DNA of 64,000 nt from the NCBI GenBank assembly GCA_965370315.1, contig CBDUTO010000005.1:8481-72480 (forward strand), written 5' to 3'. A program made the position numbers and the translations under genes. Positions 1 through 9,771 of this stretch are shown piece by piece. The number at the start of each line of letters is the position of its first letter. The stretch's first letter is position 1. Origin of the DNA: 1-14-2-50-31-20 sp965370315 (GTDB taxonomy: Bacteria; Bacteroidota; Ignavibacteria; Ignavibacteriales; Melioribacteraceae). Below the pieces are notes generated by a model. It was not told the DNA's origin. It did not search any database and saw nothing but the letters and a program-made list of their open reading frames with translations.

Positions 1-2477
1 GTGAGAAAATTGATTATACAATATATTCACTTGCATATATTTATGAGTTACAGGAAAAGTATAATGATGCAGTAACCTATTATGATGAACTCCTTGCATA
101 CCATCCTAAAAGCACTTTGTTACCTAGTGCCCAATATAGAATTGGAGGAAGTTATTTTAAGTTAAAAGAGTATGAGAGAGCAGTTTTAGAATTGTCTGAT
201 CCGCTTATTCTTGAACTCCCAAAGAAAGAACAAACAGAAGCTGGATATCTGCTTGCTAATTCCTACTTTAGATTGGGTCAATATAAAGAAGCTGAAAATG
301 CTTTCAGAGCTGTACTAAAAAGGAATACTTTTGGAAACATTGAGCGAGAATTAAAATTTGGCGTTGCTTGGGTGAATTTCCAACAGCAAAACTATGATAA
401 AGCCTATAACCAATTTTTAGAGCTTACATTGAAAGGTAAGCAGGATAGCATCTCAATTAAGTCTCTTTATTGGAGTGGGGAGAGTAAGCGTTATCTTGGA
501 GAGACAGCATATGCTGAAAAAATTTATCAAACATTTTTATCCGATTTAGAGACTAATTCTTATACTGATGCAGTGAGATTATCACTTGGAATTATTCAAT
601 ATAATAGAAAAGAGTTTAAGGAATCATCAACAAATTTAATTATTTCATCATACTCAAATAATGATAGTTATAAGAGTAGAGCTTTAATTTTACTTGGTGA
701 AATAAATCTAGAATATGAAAATTATAGAGAGGCGGAATTATACTTTGATAAAGCAGTTAAAATTCCACTACTACCAAAAGATGTTTCCAACAGAGCCATA
801 TTGGGTTTAGGGGTTTCCCAATTCTATTTGCAAAAGTATAATGATGCATCAATGAACTTGATGGATTTAACTATACGAGCTAGAGACTTTGAAAAACGAA
901 AGACTCATTATTATTTGGCAGAAACATTTTTCGCTATGGGCGAGTTCCAAAAGGCGCAACAGCATTTTTATCGTGTTGATTTAGCTGATGATTATATTGG
1001 AAAATCTGCTCTATATGGTATGGCATATTCCTATTTTAATTTAAAGGATTATGGAAATTCAGCATACTACTTTAAGGAATATCGTACCAAATATAAAAAT
1101 TATGGAAATTTTGTTGATGCTCAGTTAAGACTAGCTGATAGCTACTTTGGGATGAAAAATTTCGATTTAGCAAGTGAAGAATATGACAATTATTTTTCTA
1201 AGTATTCTGATCGAGGTGGAAATGACTTCGTTCTTTATCAATATGGACAATCATTATTCAAATCTGGTAAGAATAATAGAGCAATAAAAAAGTTTAACTT
1301 ATTGTTATCTAAGTTTCCTAATTCAAAATATTGCGATGATGCAATGTATTTAATTGGATGGATTCATTTTCAAAAAAATAATTTTAATTCAGCAATTAAA
1401 AGCTATATGAAGCTAATTACTAAATATCCTAAATCATCTATTATTCCAATAGCCTACTATTCAATAGGGGATTCATATTACAACTCTGAGGAATATGATT
1501 CATCAATAGTTTATTATCTAAAAATAATTGATAATTATCCTAAAACTCAATTTGTTTATGATGCAATGAATGGTATTCAATATAGCTATCTTGCTTTAGA
1601 TAAGCCTGATGAAGCTGTTTCACTTATTAATGGATATATTGTAACATATCCTCATCAATCAAATAGTGATAGAATATTGATGAAGAAGGGTGAAATTTAT
1701 TTTAGCTATGGTAATTATGAAAAGGCTATGATTGGATATTCTGAGATGATTAACTTTTATCCGAATAGTGAATTAGTCCCAGAAGCCTTATACTGGATGG
1801 GGAAGAGTTCTCTGATTTTGAAGAAACCTGATGAAGCAGTGGAATATTTTAGTGAGATTATCGATAAGCACATAATTTCTGATTATGGAATTGAAGCAAT
1901 AGTTGAACTTGGGAAAATTTATTCGGGCAATAAAGATTTTAAAAAAGAAATCGAATTATATAATTCAGTATTACCTAAAATAGTAACTTCACCAAAAGCT
2001 GAAGAGATATTGTTTCTTCAAGGTATTGCAAATATTAATGCTGATAAAAAAGATGATGCTTATAAGTCTTTTGATGAAATAATAAAATATTACGATAAAA
2101 CTCTATTCTCGGATAAAGCCAAAATTGAAATTGGAATTTTAGAGATTGAGAATAATAGAGCATCAAATTCTGAACAATTATTTAGTGAAGTAGCCGAGAA
2201 TAGAAGGGATGATATTGGAGCTAAAGCACAGTATTATATTGGCGTAGCTAGATATGAACAGAAGCAATATGATATAGCTATATCTGCTCTAGTGAGAGTA
2301 AGAACAGTATTTGCTACTTATGATGAATGGTATACTAAATCGTTGATAAAACTTGGTGATAGTTATCATAAACTAAAAGATAAATCAAACGCTCGTAAAA
2401 TGTACAGAGCCGTTATCAAAAAACATCCAAAGGATGAATATGGTAAAGAGGCAAGAAGCAAACTAAATAAAGTATAA
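1..2477 (+). CDS. Tetratricopeptide-repeat protein, 5' end outside window
   Basis: The reading frame is open from base 3 to the stop at 2475-2477, so the gene starts before the window and at least 824 codons are visible. The protein is almost entirely TPR helical repeats of about 34-38 residues, with recurring G-x-x-Y-x-x-x-x-Y-x-x-A, Y-P-x-S and A-x-Y-x-x-G patterns. An in-frame TTG at 117 is not the start, because TPR sequence (AYIYELQEKYNDAVTYYDEL) continues upstream of it. Arrays like this are seen in Bacteroidota envelope proteins related to BamD/YbgF. It lies 149 nt upstream of an outer-membrane barrel and a TonB system, so a periplasmic or outer-membrane scaffold is my inference. The exact function is unknown. 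Confidence 0.85.
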   Translation, partial: EKIDYTIYSLAYIYELQEKYNDAVTYYDELLAYHPKSTLLPSAQYRIGGSYFKLKEYERAVLELSDPLILELPKKEQTEAGYLLANSYFRLGQYKEAENAFRAVLKRNTFGNIERELKFGVAWVNFQQQNYDKAYNQFLELTLKGKQDSISIKSLYWSGESKRYLGETAYAEKIYQTFLSDLETNSYTDAVRLSLGIIQYNRKEFKESSTNLIISSYSNNDSYKSRALILLGEINLEYENYREAELYFDKAVKIPLLPKDVSNRAILGLGVSQFYLQKYNDASMNLMDLTIRARDFEKRKTHYYLAETFFAMGEFQKAQQHFYRVDLADDYIGKSALYGMAYSYFNLKDYGNSAYYFKEYRTKYKNYGNFVDAQLRLADSYFGMKNFDLASEEYDNYFSKYSDRGGNDFVLYQYGQSLFKSGKNNRAIKKFNLLLSKFPNSKYCDDAMYLIGWIHFQKNNFNSAIKSYMKLITKYPKSSIIPIAYYSIGDSYYNSEEYDSSIVYYLKIIDNYPKTQFVYDAMNGIQYSYLALDKPDEAVSLINGYIVTYPHQSNSDRILMKKGEIYFSYGNYEKAMIGYSEMINFYPNSELVPEALYWMGKSSLILKKPDEAVEYFSEIIDKHIISDYGIEAIVELGKIYSGNKDFKKEIELYNSVLPKIVTSPKAEEILFLQGIANINADKKDDAYKSFDEIIKYYDKTLFSDKAKIEIGILEIENNRASNSEQLFSEVAENRRDDIGAKAQYYIGVARYEQKQYDIAISALVRVRTVFATYDEWYTKSLIKLGDSYHKLKDKSNARKMYRAVIKKHPKDEYGKEARSKLNKV

Positions 2478-2524
2478 ACAATATTTAATTTAATGAAACA
2501 TTATAAAATGAAATAAATAACCAA

Positions 2525-2607
2525 GTCATTGCGAATCCAGTTTTGTTGGATGAAGCAATCTACAACAGATTACTTCGTCGTCCAAAGAACTGACTTCTCG
2601 TAATGAC
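2525..2607. repeat. Interspersed extragenic palindrome (GTCATTGCGA/GAAGCAATCT type)
   Basis: The outer arms are GTCATTGCGA (2525-2534) and TCGTAATGAC (2598-2607). The inner arms are GAAGCAATCT (2552-2561) and AGATTACTTC (2567-2576). Between them, TTGTTGGA can pair with TCCAAAGAA. The whole forms an imperfect cruciform of about 83 bp. This 'CATTGCGAG...GAAGCAATCT...AGATTGCTTC...CTCGCAATGAC' pattern recurs in intergenic regions of many Bacteroidota, Chlorobiota and other genomes. It separates the TPR gene from the barrel gene. Confidence 0.8.
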
Positions 2608-2625
2608 ATGTAAAATGTAAACAAC

Positions 2626-4215
2626 ATGAAAAAAATATTACTCATATTACTTATTTTATGCACTGGCATATTAGCTCAATCTGAGAATAAAAATCAGAGT
2701 ATTGAACTTCCTGCATTTGTTATTACTGGTGTTCAATCAGTTTCGCTTCCAATAATAAATAAAAGCAAATCGGAATTTGTGCCAGTAGTTGGTAAAGGAT
2801 TTCTAACTCCGCAATATGGAAATGAAGAATTTGCATTGTTGGATAATACAAATCCAATTAAAAAAGAAATGGATCTTTATTCTTCGGTACAGAGTTATAG
2901 CGGACTATTGCAGCTTGGTGCTGGTTTACAAACTTTACCCATTGGAAGATTGGATCTAAGTTTTAATAAATCCAATTTCCTTTTTAATACCAATATTTAT
3001 GGAAGTGATATTAGAGAGTTTGTCCCCTATGCTGGCTACAATACCTCTGGTGCAGAAATTAATCTATCATATTTTGTAAATCACAAATCTAGTACTTTCC
3101 CTGGGATGACAATTAATGTTGATGGAGGATTTATAAGAGATCAATATAATTTTTATGGTTCTGATATTCCAACATTTCAAAGAGAGAATGAGATGTTCAA
3201 TGGAAAGGTTGGGTTTCAAAATAGATTAAACAAAGACCTCCTTTATGGAGCTTCTTTTTCTGGAAACTACCTAAATATGAAGAAAGAAGGTAATAAAGAG
3301 AATTTAGGTAGAATGGATGGATTCTTTGAATTTAGTTTAGGTGCTTTTTCTCTTGGAACTGAAGGTGTATACAAAATACAGCAAGTTAACAGCAATAAGT
3401 TTGGATATTCTAATTATAATTATTTTGCTGGAAATGCGTTTCTTCATTTTAATAGTTCCAATATTTTTAATTTTAAAATTGGGGCTCACTATTCTCAGCA
3501 AGATACAAACAACGTATTCTCTCCAATTGCAATATTATCTGTTTTTGTTGAAGAGGGTGTTGCAGTATTTCTATCATATGAAAGCAATTCTGAAATATTT
3601 ACAATTCATGATTTTTTGATGGAGAATAGATACTATGAATCTAATCAACAAAATGTTTTTCAAAAAAATTACTCAAAGTTAAATATTGCAATTAAGTATG
3701 ATTTCTCCGATATATTTGAAGTTAATGCTGGGTTTTATTCGTCCAAGTTTGATAACTACCACTATTATCAGGATATAGTTAAAGAGAATCGGTTTACATT
3801 AAACACAATTAATGATGTGAAAGAAACTAGCGCCTTTTTTAATATTTTAGTAAATACAAAAAATTATGGTGAACTCTATGCAGATTTTGAATTTCGGGAA
3901 GTTAAAGATATAGATGGATTTAAAATTCCATATAAACCACTACTAAAAGGAAGTTTATCATACGGCTATCTATTTGGTATCGGATTGTATTCAAAAGTTA
4001 AAGCTAGTTATTCTAATACAATTTACTCTGATATACTGAACACTAATAAATTACCAAATTATATAAATCTAAATCTGTTGCTAAAATATAATCTTTTTGA
4101 AAGCCTTGCTCTTACATGTGATTTCCAAAATATTTTAAATAGAGAAAATTATTTAATAAAAGGATATCAGGAAAAGCCACTTGATATTATAGTTGGTATT
4201 CAGTACCGTTGGTAA
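2626..4215 (+). CDS. Outer-membrane beta-barrel protein, TonB-dependent-receptor-like
   Basis: The 529-aa product has an N-terminal signal peptide (MKKILLILLILCTGILAQ). A short segment 'ELPAFVITG' follows, then a long run of alternating aromatic/polar beta strands. It ends in 'FQNILNREN...VGIQYRW', the last-strand signature of TonB-dependent receptor barrels (terminal aromatic residue). No plug domain of normal length is evident between the signal peptide and the barrel, so it is either a plug-less relative or a diverged receptor. It precedes an HU-SPOR protein and exbB-exbD-tonB on the same strand, which makes it a plausible client of that energising complex. The substrate cannot be read from the sequence. 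Confidence 0.72.
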   Translation: MKKILLILLILCTGILAQSENKNQSIELPAFVITGVQSVSLPIINKSKSEFVPVVGKGFLTPQYGNEEFALLDNTNPIKKEMDLYSSVQSYSGLLQLGAGLQTLPIGRLDLSFNKSNFLFNTNIYGSDIREFVPYAGYNTSGAEINLSYFVNHKSSTFPGMTINVDGGFIRDQYNFYGSDIPTFQRENEMFNGKVGFQNRLNKDLLYGASFSGNYLNMKKEGNKENLGRMDGFFEFSLGAFSLGTEGVYKIQQVNSNKFGYSNYNYFAGNAFLHFNSSNIFNFKIGAHYSQQDTNNVFSPIAILSVFVEEGVAVFLSYESNSEIFTIHDFLMENRYYESNQQNVFQKNYSKLNIAIKYDFSDIFEVNAGFYSSKFDNYHYYQDIVKENRFTLNTINDVKETSAFFNILVNTKNYGELYADFEFREVKDIDGFKIPYKPLLKGSLSYGYLFGIGLYSKVKASYSNTIYSDILNTNKLPNYINLNLLLKYNLFESLALTCDFQNILNRENYLIKGYQEKPLDIIVGIQYRW

Positions 4216-4242
4216 ACAATATTCAATTATTTGAGATAAATT

Positions 4243-5877
4243 ATGAGTAAAGAAGAATTAAAAAATATTGTATCAGAAATACTTGGTAATTCTGAAGATA
4301 CCACATTCAATAAATTTATTGAGAAAATTGCCTCATTACTTGAGGGTAATCAATCACTTAAGTTGAATGGAATAGGACATTTCCAAATTAAAAAAGAACC
4401 TCTTTCTCGAATGGAAAGAAAAATGGAAGGTAACATTAGTGAAAAGAATATTTTACTATTTTTACCAGAGGGTGAATCGAGTATTATTTCTTTTGAAATA
4501 GATGAGCAGATTGATACAACTACTGAGTTTAATGATTCAGTATTTGACGTGCACATTAATAAGCCTACTATAATTTCTGAACCAGATATTGAAATATCAG
4601 AGGAAAAATCCTCAGAAAGTGAAGCTTTAGAAAAAACTATTAGTGAATTTGTTGAAAGTGGCAATATTATTGAAGGGTATGAATTGCTTGAAGGTACTCA
4701 GTCAACTGAAACTCCAATTGTTGAAGATGAAACCAGAAATACTGAAGAAATAATTAAAAATGATGAGGAATTTACAGAAGCAGAAATTAGCAAAGAATTC
4801 ATGAATAGTGACTTTAAAAATGATACAGATGAAGTATCATTAGAAGATGATGAAGAATATGATGTAACATCTAGTAGTATTGAAGCTGAGATTACAGATG
4901 AGGATGTAACTGATTCTGAAATGGGAATTCAAAAATTAGATAGCGAATTAATTGACAAAAATGAAATTGAGGCTGAAATTGGATCAACCTTTGTGTCAGA
5001 AAATAAAACAGAAGTTGAAGCTGAAATTGGAGATGAATTTAAGACAAAAGTTGAAGATGAAATTATTGAATCAAATGATGGAGATGTTAATCCTTTTGAT
5101 GAACTTGATGATTACATTAAAGATGAAACAAGTGATGAAGCTCAAGAAATAATTGATGAAGAACCTGAAGCAATTGAAGAAGTTAACGAAGAATTAGAGA
5201 GTGGCTCTACAACCACTACTATTTCAGAACAAGATGTGAAACCAAGTAAAGTAGTAAAATCAGAAGCAAATGAATGGTATAAAAATCCTATTCTCTATAT
5301 TGCTACTTTTAGCCTATTTGTTGCAATAGTTGTTGTCTATATTTTCTGGACAACTGATTCCGAAACAACAATTGTGGATGATTCTAAAAGTGCTGAAATT
5401 AGTCATGCAGATAACAGTAAAGACCAATTAGGATTTATCGATTCAACTGTAACAAGTGATTCTACAATTAAGGAAGCTTCCAATACTTTTCCAGAGCAAA
5501 CCACTGATGACAAATTAGCTGATATTAAAAAAGTTGAAGAGCAAAAATCAGCTGTTACGAAGAAGGTAATTGAGCATGAAGTGACTAAAACAAAATCAGT
5601 TCCTAATTCAACTGAGCTTTATAGAGAGATAAAAAATGATCAGACTGTTACTCAACGTGTCTATTTTGATGGTGAACGCTACACAGTACAATCTTCTTCA
5701 TGGAGGAGCACAACCATTGCAGAGCGAGAAGTAAGCAAATTAAGAAAACGTGGATTTGATGCATTTATTTATAAATTATTTATAGCATCTAAAAATGGAA
5801 CATGGCACAGAGTAAGAATTGGATATTTCGATACTCAAAAAGAAGCAGAAGAGTTTTTAAAGAAAAATAAAATATAA
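4243..5877 (+). CDS. HU-domain / transmembrane / SPOR-domain fusion protein
   Basis: The 544-aa product joins three parts. Residues about 1-85 resemble the HU/IHF-like (HU-CCDC81 bacterial) domain, with 'LKLNGIGHFQIKK' as the conserved beta turn. Residues about 90-340 are an extremely acidic, Glu/Asp-rich linker. A single membrane helix spans about 347-369 (ILYIATFSLFVAIVVVYIFW), and after a second linker a SPOR domain fills about 479-544 ('RYTVQSSSWRS...WHRVRIGYFDTQKEAEEFL'). SPOR domains bind denuded septal peptidoglycan, while HU-like domains bind DNA or act as dimerisation modules. The architecture is known in Bacteroidota. It sits 11 nt before exbB, so it is probably co-transcribed with the TonB system. 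Confidence 0.85.
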   Translation: MSKEELKNIVSEILGNSEDTTFNKFIEKIASLLEGNQSLKLNGIGHFQIKKEPLSRMERKMEGNISEKNILLFLPEGESSIISFEIDEQIDTTTEFNDSVFDVHINKPTIISEPDIEISEEKSSESEALEKTISEFVESGNIIEGYELLEGTQSTETPIVEDETRNTEEIIKNDEEFTEAEISKEFMNSDFKNDTDEVSLEDDEEYDVTSSSIEAEITDEDVTDSEMGIQKLDSELIDKNEIEAEIGSTFVSENKTEVEAEIGDEFKTKVEDEIIESNDGDVNPFDELDDYIKDETSDEAQEIIDEEPEAIEEVNEELESGSTTTTISEQDVKPSKVVKSEANEWYKNPILYIATFSLFVAIVVVYIFWTTDSETTIVDDSKSAEISHADNSKDQLGFIDSTVTSDSTIKEASNTFPEQTTDDKLADIKKVEEQKSAVTKKVIEHEVTKTKSVPNSTELYREIKNDQTVTQRVYFDGERYTVQSSSWRSTTIAEREVSKLRKRGFDAFIYKLFIASKNGTWHRVRIGYFDTQKEAEEFLKKNKI

Positions 5878-5888
5878 AAAGGAAGCTT

Positions 5889-6530
5889 ATGAATTTGTTG
5901 GAAATTGTATTAAAAGGTGGGTGGATAATGCTATTTATTTTTATAGCATCCATTATTACAATAACAATTATTATTGATAGATATAGAGTTATTAGAAAAT
6001 CTCGTTCGAATGTTCCTGCATTCTTAGTGAAAATTAGAGGACTCTTAAAAAAGAATGACATTAATGCGGCTTTAAATGTTTGCATGGAAGAGAGAACTCC
6101 GACAGCAAATATTGTAAAAAAAGGATTAAAGAAAATTAAATTTGGTCATGAGAGAGTGAAAGAGGCAATAGAATCGGCAGGTAAGCAAGAGATTAATAAA
6201 CTTGAAAAGGGTTTATCAGTTTTGGCCACTATTGCAGGGGTAGCTCCATTACTTGGTTTCTTAGGAACAGTTACTGGTATGATTACTGCTTTTATGAGAA
6301 TTGAAGATCTTCAGGGTGCTGCAAATCCAAGTGATTTAGCTGGTGGTATCTGGGAAGCCCTTTTAACAACAGCATTTGGGCTTGTAGTTGGAATTATAGC
6401 TTATACATTTTATAATTACCTAGTTGGTGCAATTAATAAATTTGTGCTTGATATGGAAATAGTATCCAATGATGTTGTTGATATTGTTGAAGAACTTCGT
6501 ACTTCTAATAGTTCACAAGAGAAGGTGTGA
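5889..6530 (+). CDS. exbB: ExbB/TolQ/MotA-type proton channel protein
   Basis: The 213-aa product is the channel subunit of an ExbB-ExbD motor, which uses the proton gradient to energise TonB. There is an N-terminal membrane helix at about 13-32. The diagnostic block 'LATIAGVAPLLGFLGTVTGM' lies at about 113-132, followed by 'SDLAGGIWEALLTTAFGLVVGI' in the third helix. The length matches ExbB (about 210-245 aa). The start codon is preceded by AAAAAGGAAG. It is followed after 7 nt by exbD and then tonB, so the three form an operon. A TolQ role cannot be excluded by sequence alone, but the tonB neighbour favours ExbB. Confidence 0.9.
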   Translation: MNLLEIVLKGGWIMLFIFIASIITITIIIDRYRVIRKSRSNVPAFLVKIRGLLKKNDINAALNVCMEERTPTANIVKKGLKKIKFGHERVKEAIESAGKQEINKLEKGLSVLATIAGVAPLLGFLGTVTGMITAFMRIEDLQGAANPSDLAGGIWEALLTTAFGLVVGIIAYTFYNYLVGAINKFVLDMEIVSNDVVDIVEELRTSNSSQEKV

Positions 6531-6537
6531 GGTTTAA

Positions 6538-6942
6538 ATGAAATTTGAGATGCAAAATAAACCACTCTCTATTTTTCACTTTTCGTCACTTACTGATATT
6601 GTGATGCTATTGCTCATCTTCTTTTTGCTTACTTCACAATTTGTAATTCAAACTGGAGTTAAAGTTCAGTTACCAAGTGCAAAAAATAATGAGCAAACAG
6701 TTCCATCTAGGATTATTGTTTCTGTTACTGAGGAGAGCAAAGTTTTTGTTGGAAAGGAAGAGGTTTCTGTAGATGCACTTCCAATAAAACTAGAGGAGTT
6801 ACGAAAAAGTATTAGTGATGAAAATCTAATTATAAGAGCAGATAAATCAGCAAAAATAGATTTGGTAATTAGAGTTATAGATGCAGCCAAAGGTGTTGGA
6901 ATTAATAAATTTACAATTGAAACAGAGAAAGAATCCCTATAA
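6538..6942 (+). CDS. exbD: ExbD/TolR-family biopolymer transport protein
   Basis: The 134-aa product has a short cytoplasmic N-terminus and one membrane helix at about 19-38 (LTDIVMLLLIFFLLTSQFVI). That helix carries the conserved proton-carrying aspartate D20. A periplasmic domain follows ('VTEESKVFVGKEEV...LIIRADKSAKIDLVIRVIDAAKGVGI'). Length and topology are those of ExbD. Its stop codon TAA (6940-6942) shares a base with the ATG of tonB (TAATG), indicating translational coupling. It forms the stator/motor complex with the preceding ExbB. Confidence 0.9.
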   Translation: MKFEMQNKPLSIFHFSSLTDIVMLLLIFFLLTSQFVIQTGVKVQLPSAKNNEQTVPSRIIVSVTEESKVFVGKEEVSVDALPIKLEELRKSISDENLIIRADKSAKIDLVIRVIDAAKGVGINKFTIETEKESL

Positions 6943-7583
6943 TGTTTTGGAAGAACTCAGAATATCAATCTGCTGGAATTTCTATTATAGTTCATCTATT
7001 AATTCTTCTCTTATTAATGGCGTTCACATTTTCGCCTGAATATGATAATACCGAGTATGTTACTATCGGGTTTGGTACAATAGGGAAGACAAGTTCATCC
7101 GGAACAATCACAAAAAAAGAACCAAAACGTGAAGTGAAGAAGAAAGAAAAGGAAGAAGTTGTAGTCCCAAAAGTTAAAAATAGTGACGAAACAAATGAAG
7201 TTTCTGTTCCACCAAAAAAGAAGGAAGTAGTTAAAGAAGTTGTTAAGAAAAAAGAAGCCACTAAAGGAAGGGAAGAGAGTGGCGAAGGAGTAGGGAAATT
7301 TGGATTTGAGTTAGACTTTGGTGGAAAAGGGAAAAGGAAGATTTATAGCTATTCAATACCAGCTTATCCAGCAGGAGTTTCGAAAGAAATTGACGTTAAG
7401 CTGAAATTTACAATAATGCCAGATGGTTCTGTCGGAAGAATATTTCCATTAAGGAAAGCAGATACAAGACTTGAAGCAGCTGCGATAAACTCGCTAAGGC
7501 AATGGCGATTTGAAGCTTTACCCTCGGGGCAAGAAATGAAATCACAATCTGCTGTTATTACATTTCCATTTCGTTTGCAATAA
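6942..7583 (+). CDS. tonB: TonB-family energy transducer
   Basis: The 213-aa product has an N-terminal membrane anchor (about 12-30, AGISIIVHLLILLLLMAF). A strongly charged Lys/Glu/Pro-rich spacer runs from about 60 to 115. The C-terminal TonB domain starts at about 140 (YSIPAYPAGVSKEIDVKLKF, then 'ADTRLEAAAINSLRQWRF' and 'ITFPFRLQ'). TonB links the ExbBD motor to outer-membrane receptors. The spacer is Lys/Glu-rich rather than the classic Pro-Glu/Pro-Lys repeat. It is the last gene of the cluster; no clear intrinsic terminator follows before the convergent gene at 7701. Confidence 0.88.
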   Translation: MFWKNSEYQSAGISIIVHLLILLLLMAFTFSPEYDNTEYVTIGFGTIGKTSSSGTITKKEPKREVKKKEKEEVVVPKVKNSDETNEVSVPPKKKEVVKEVVKKKEATKGREESGEGVGKFGFELDFGGKGKRKIYSYSIPAYPAGVSKEIDVKLKFTIMPDGSVGRIFPLRKADTRLEAAAINSLRQWRFEALPSGQEMKSQSAVITFPFRLQ

Positions 7584-7700
7584 TAGTTTTTATTTCGATC
7601 AAATTTGTGTGATTAATCTGGTAGTCTGTTGGAGTTTTCTCTCACGAAAAAAAATATCGGTTCATATTTTATTATTGAGCAAATAATAAAACTATAAAAT

Positions 7701-8216
7701 CTACCGTTTCTCATTCCGTGAATTAAGAATCTGAACACCAATAATTCCACCAAGCATTCCAAAAATAGAATTAGTGAAAAGATTATTAAATAAAAATGAG
7801 AGAGAATATAGAGGTGAAAATCCGTAATTCTTAATACTTTCAACAACTTCTGCAAGTAATGAAATTACCTCTTCTCTTGTTGCTTCATTTATTGGGAAAT
7901 TATTGAGAGTCTCCAATAATTCAGGAAATGCTATAACTAAATCATTTGTATGTGTGATAAGAGTAATAATAAAATCGAAAGTAGTTCCAAAAATTGCGGC
8001 AGTTAGTCCAGTAAGAAGTCCAAACACAATGCCTTTTTTGATTTCGAGTTTTGAATAATCGTTACTAGCTTTTTGTTCAAGCATTAGTGATAAAAATGCA
8101 GCAATTGGAATTAGCAAACAACATCCAAGACTTTTAATGACTGGAACTATAGTTAAAACTCCAGCTCCTAATCCAACTACTAAAGGTGAAATATATTTTT
8201 TATTAAGACTTCCCAT
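7701..8216 (-). CDS. Conserved membrane protein of unknown function
   Basis: The 171-aa product has three or four hydrophobic segments (around residues 10-50, 64-90 and 135-165), including 'PLVVGLGAGVLTIVPVIKSLGCCLLIPIAA' split across the first two helices. The Cys-Cys pair and Gly-rich loops are the only distinctive residues, and I recognise no catalytic motif. It overlaps the upstream DUF2085 gene by 14 nt on the minus strand, so the two are co-translated and probably work together. The function is not assigned. Confidence 0.65.
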   Translation of the reverse strand: MGSLNKKYISPLVVGLGAGVLTIVPVIKSLGCCLLIPIAAFLSLMLEQKASNDYSKLEIKKGIVFGLLTGLTAAIFGTTFDFIITLITHTNDLVIAFPELLETLNNFPINEATREEVISLLAEVVESIKNYGFSPLYSLSFLFNNLFTNSIFGMLGGIIGVQILNSRNEKR

Positions 8217-8658
8217 TTCTCTCTACTATAATTTGTAAACCATTGTAAATATAAGCAATTCCAACAGAACCAAAAAATAGACCAGTTGCAAGCGCAATAT
8301 TTATATTATAGTTGTAAAACCCAATTGAATAAAGAATTACATCAATCAACATTGGTGCTGATGCTACAAGCATGAGTTTCCCATTCTTAAAATTTAATTT
8401 TGAAACAAAAAGTAAAATGAAAGCAGAGAGCAATCCACCAAAATATATTCCAGTACAACGTCCACAAACCAATGTATGATGTCCATTAATCTCAACTAAT
8501 TTTTCTGGTTGTTGATGACAGACTGTGGAGTATATTCCATCTAAAAAAGGGAAGAGGTAGGCAAGATTATTTTGCATTGGAATGAAATGCTCAATAAATA
8601 TTCCTAAGACCCAAATTGTGATTAAGAGAAATAATATAATTCTAATTTTAAGATTCAT
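8203..8658 (-). CDS. DUF2085 family membrane protein
   Basis: The 151-aa product has about four membrane helices. It carries the family's conserved cysteine motifs in a loop after the first helix: 'TVCHQQPEK' (C47-H48) and 'LVCGRCTGIYFGG' (C65, C68). This CHQ...CxRCxGIY arrangement defines DUF2085; the cysteines and histidine suggest a metal or redox site, but no activity is established. It overlaps the downstream membrane protein by 14 nt and lies 79 nt downstream of the NHL-repeat gene on the same strand. Confidence 0.82.
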   Translation of the reverse strand: MNLKIRIILFLLITIWVLGIFIEHFIPMQNNLAYLFPFLDGIYSTVCHQQPEKLVEINGHHTLVCGRCTGIYFGGLLSAFILLFVSKLNFKNGKLMLVASAPMLIDVILYSIGFYNYNINIALATGLFFGSVGIAYIYNGLQIIVERNGKS

Positions 8659-8737
8659 TTTCTTCTGAATTAAATTGAGAAATAGGAACGCAGATTTTTA
8701 TGATTATTAAGATTAATTATGATGGGATATATTCTAA

Positions 8738-9592
8738 TTAATTTTTAAAAATCACATATTGTAAAATATTGGTTTCAGTTAGTATATATAGATTTCTATT
8801 AAAGAGAATTCCCTCAACAATTACCATGTCTTCATCTAGGTCATTTGGAGTGATATTTATAAATTTGCTATTTGGGGTTTGCAAGTTTAAGTAATAGAGA
8901 GAGTCTGAAGTATTTACAATTAGATTATTGAATGTAATATTGATATTTTCTGGATCAACCTTAGAGTTAAGTTTTAGTAAGCCCATTCCATATTGGTCAA
9001 ATACTGTAAGATTATTTTCATCTACCACAAATATTTTTGAATCTTGCGAGAGTGCTAATTTTGTAGGAGATGAAAGTAAAAAATCACCAGAATCATAATT
9101 GCCAAATTCTAATAGAAAATCTCCCTCTGAATTAAATTTCACTATTCTAGTATTATCAGAATCTAATATGTAAATATCACCTTGTGTTGAAGTTGCGCAA
9201 CTTGTTGGGTATTGAAAACTTATTATTTCATCATTTTGTTCATCTGTTTGTATAAGAAAGAGATAATTCAAATCTTTATCAAATACTTGAATTCGATTAT
9301 TATTTTTATCTGAAACATAGACTCTTAAATCAGTTGCAAAAATATCTATTGGTTCATCAAATGTTGAGCTACTCCAACCATAGCCGCCAATTGATTGTAT
9401 AACATTATCTAAAGTATCAATTTTTATTATTTCATTTTTAGATAAATCAGCGACAAAGAACATTCCTCCAGGAGTTAGAGTAAACGCTGAGGCAGATTCA
9501 AAATCACCAATTTCCCCATTGAATTTTATTAATTGGGCAAAAGTAACATTTAGAAGTAGCAAGAAAAGTATGGTTACATTTTTTAAGTTCAT
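8738..9592 (-). CDS. Secreted NHL-repeat beta-propeller protein
   Basis: The 284-aa product has a signal peptide (MNLKNVTILFLLLLNVTFAQ) and about six NHL-type blades. Recurring elements include 'FDEPIDIFATDLRVYVSDKN', 'NNRIQVFDKDL', 'YPTSCATSTQGDIYILDSDN' and 'TRIVKFNSEGDFLLEFG'. NHL propellers are protein or ligand binding scaffolds, and no enzyme motif is visible. No T9SS sorting domain is present, so it is probably periplasmic or secreted by another route. It heads the minus-strand trio. Confidence 0.8.
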   Translation of the reverse strand: MNLKNVTILFLLLLNVTFAQLIKFNGEIGDFESASAFTLTPGGMFFVADLSKNEIIKIDTLDNVIQSIGGYGWSSSTFDEPIDIFATDLRVYVSDKNNNRIQVFDKDLNYLFLIQTDEQNDEIISFQYPTSCATSTQGDIYILDSDNTRIVKFNSEGDFLLEFGNYDSGDFLLSSPTKLALSQDSKIFVVDENNLTVFDQYGMGLLKLNSKVDPENINITFNNLIVNTSDSLYYLNLQTPNSKFINITPNDLDEDMVIVEGILFNRNLYILTETNILQYVIFKN

Positions 9593-9771
9593 AACAAAAG
9601 ATAGTGAGAAGAATGTGTTTTGGCAATACTATAAAAATGACATGGTATAATATTAAATTATTATATAAAACTTACTTCATTATTACTAAGTTAAAATAAT
9701 ATATTTCAATGGAGCATTGAAATAATACTTGTTAAGTTAACGAATGAATTATCGATTTCTTTTTTAGTTGA

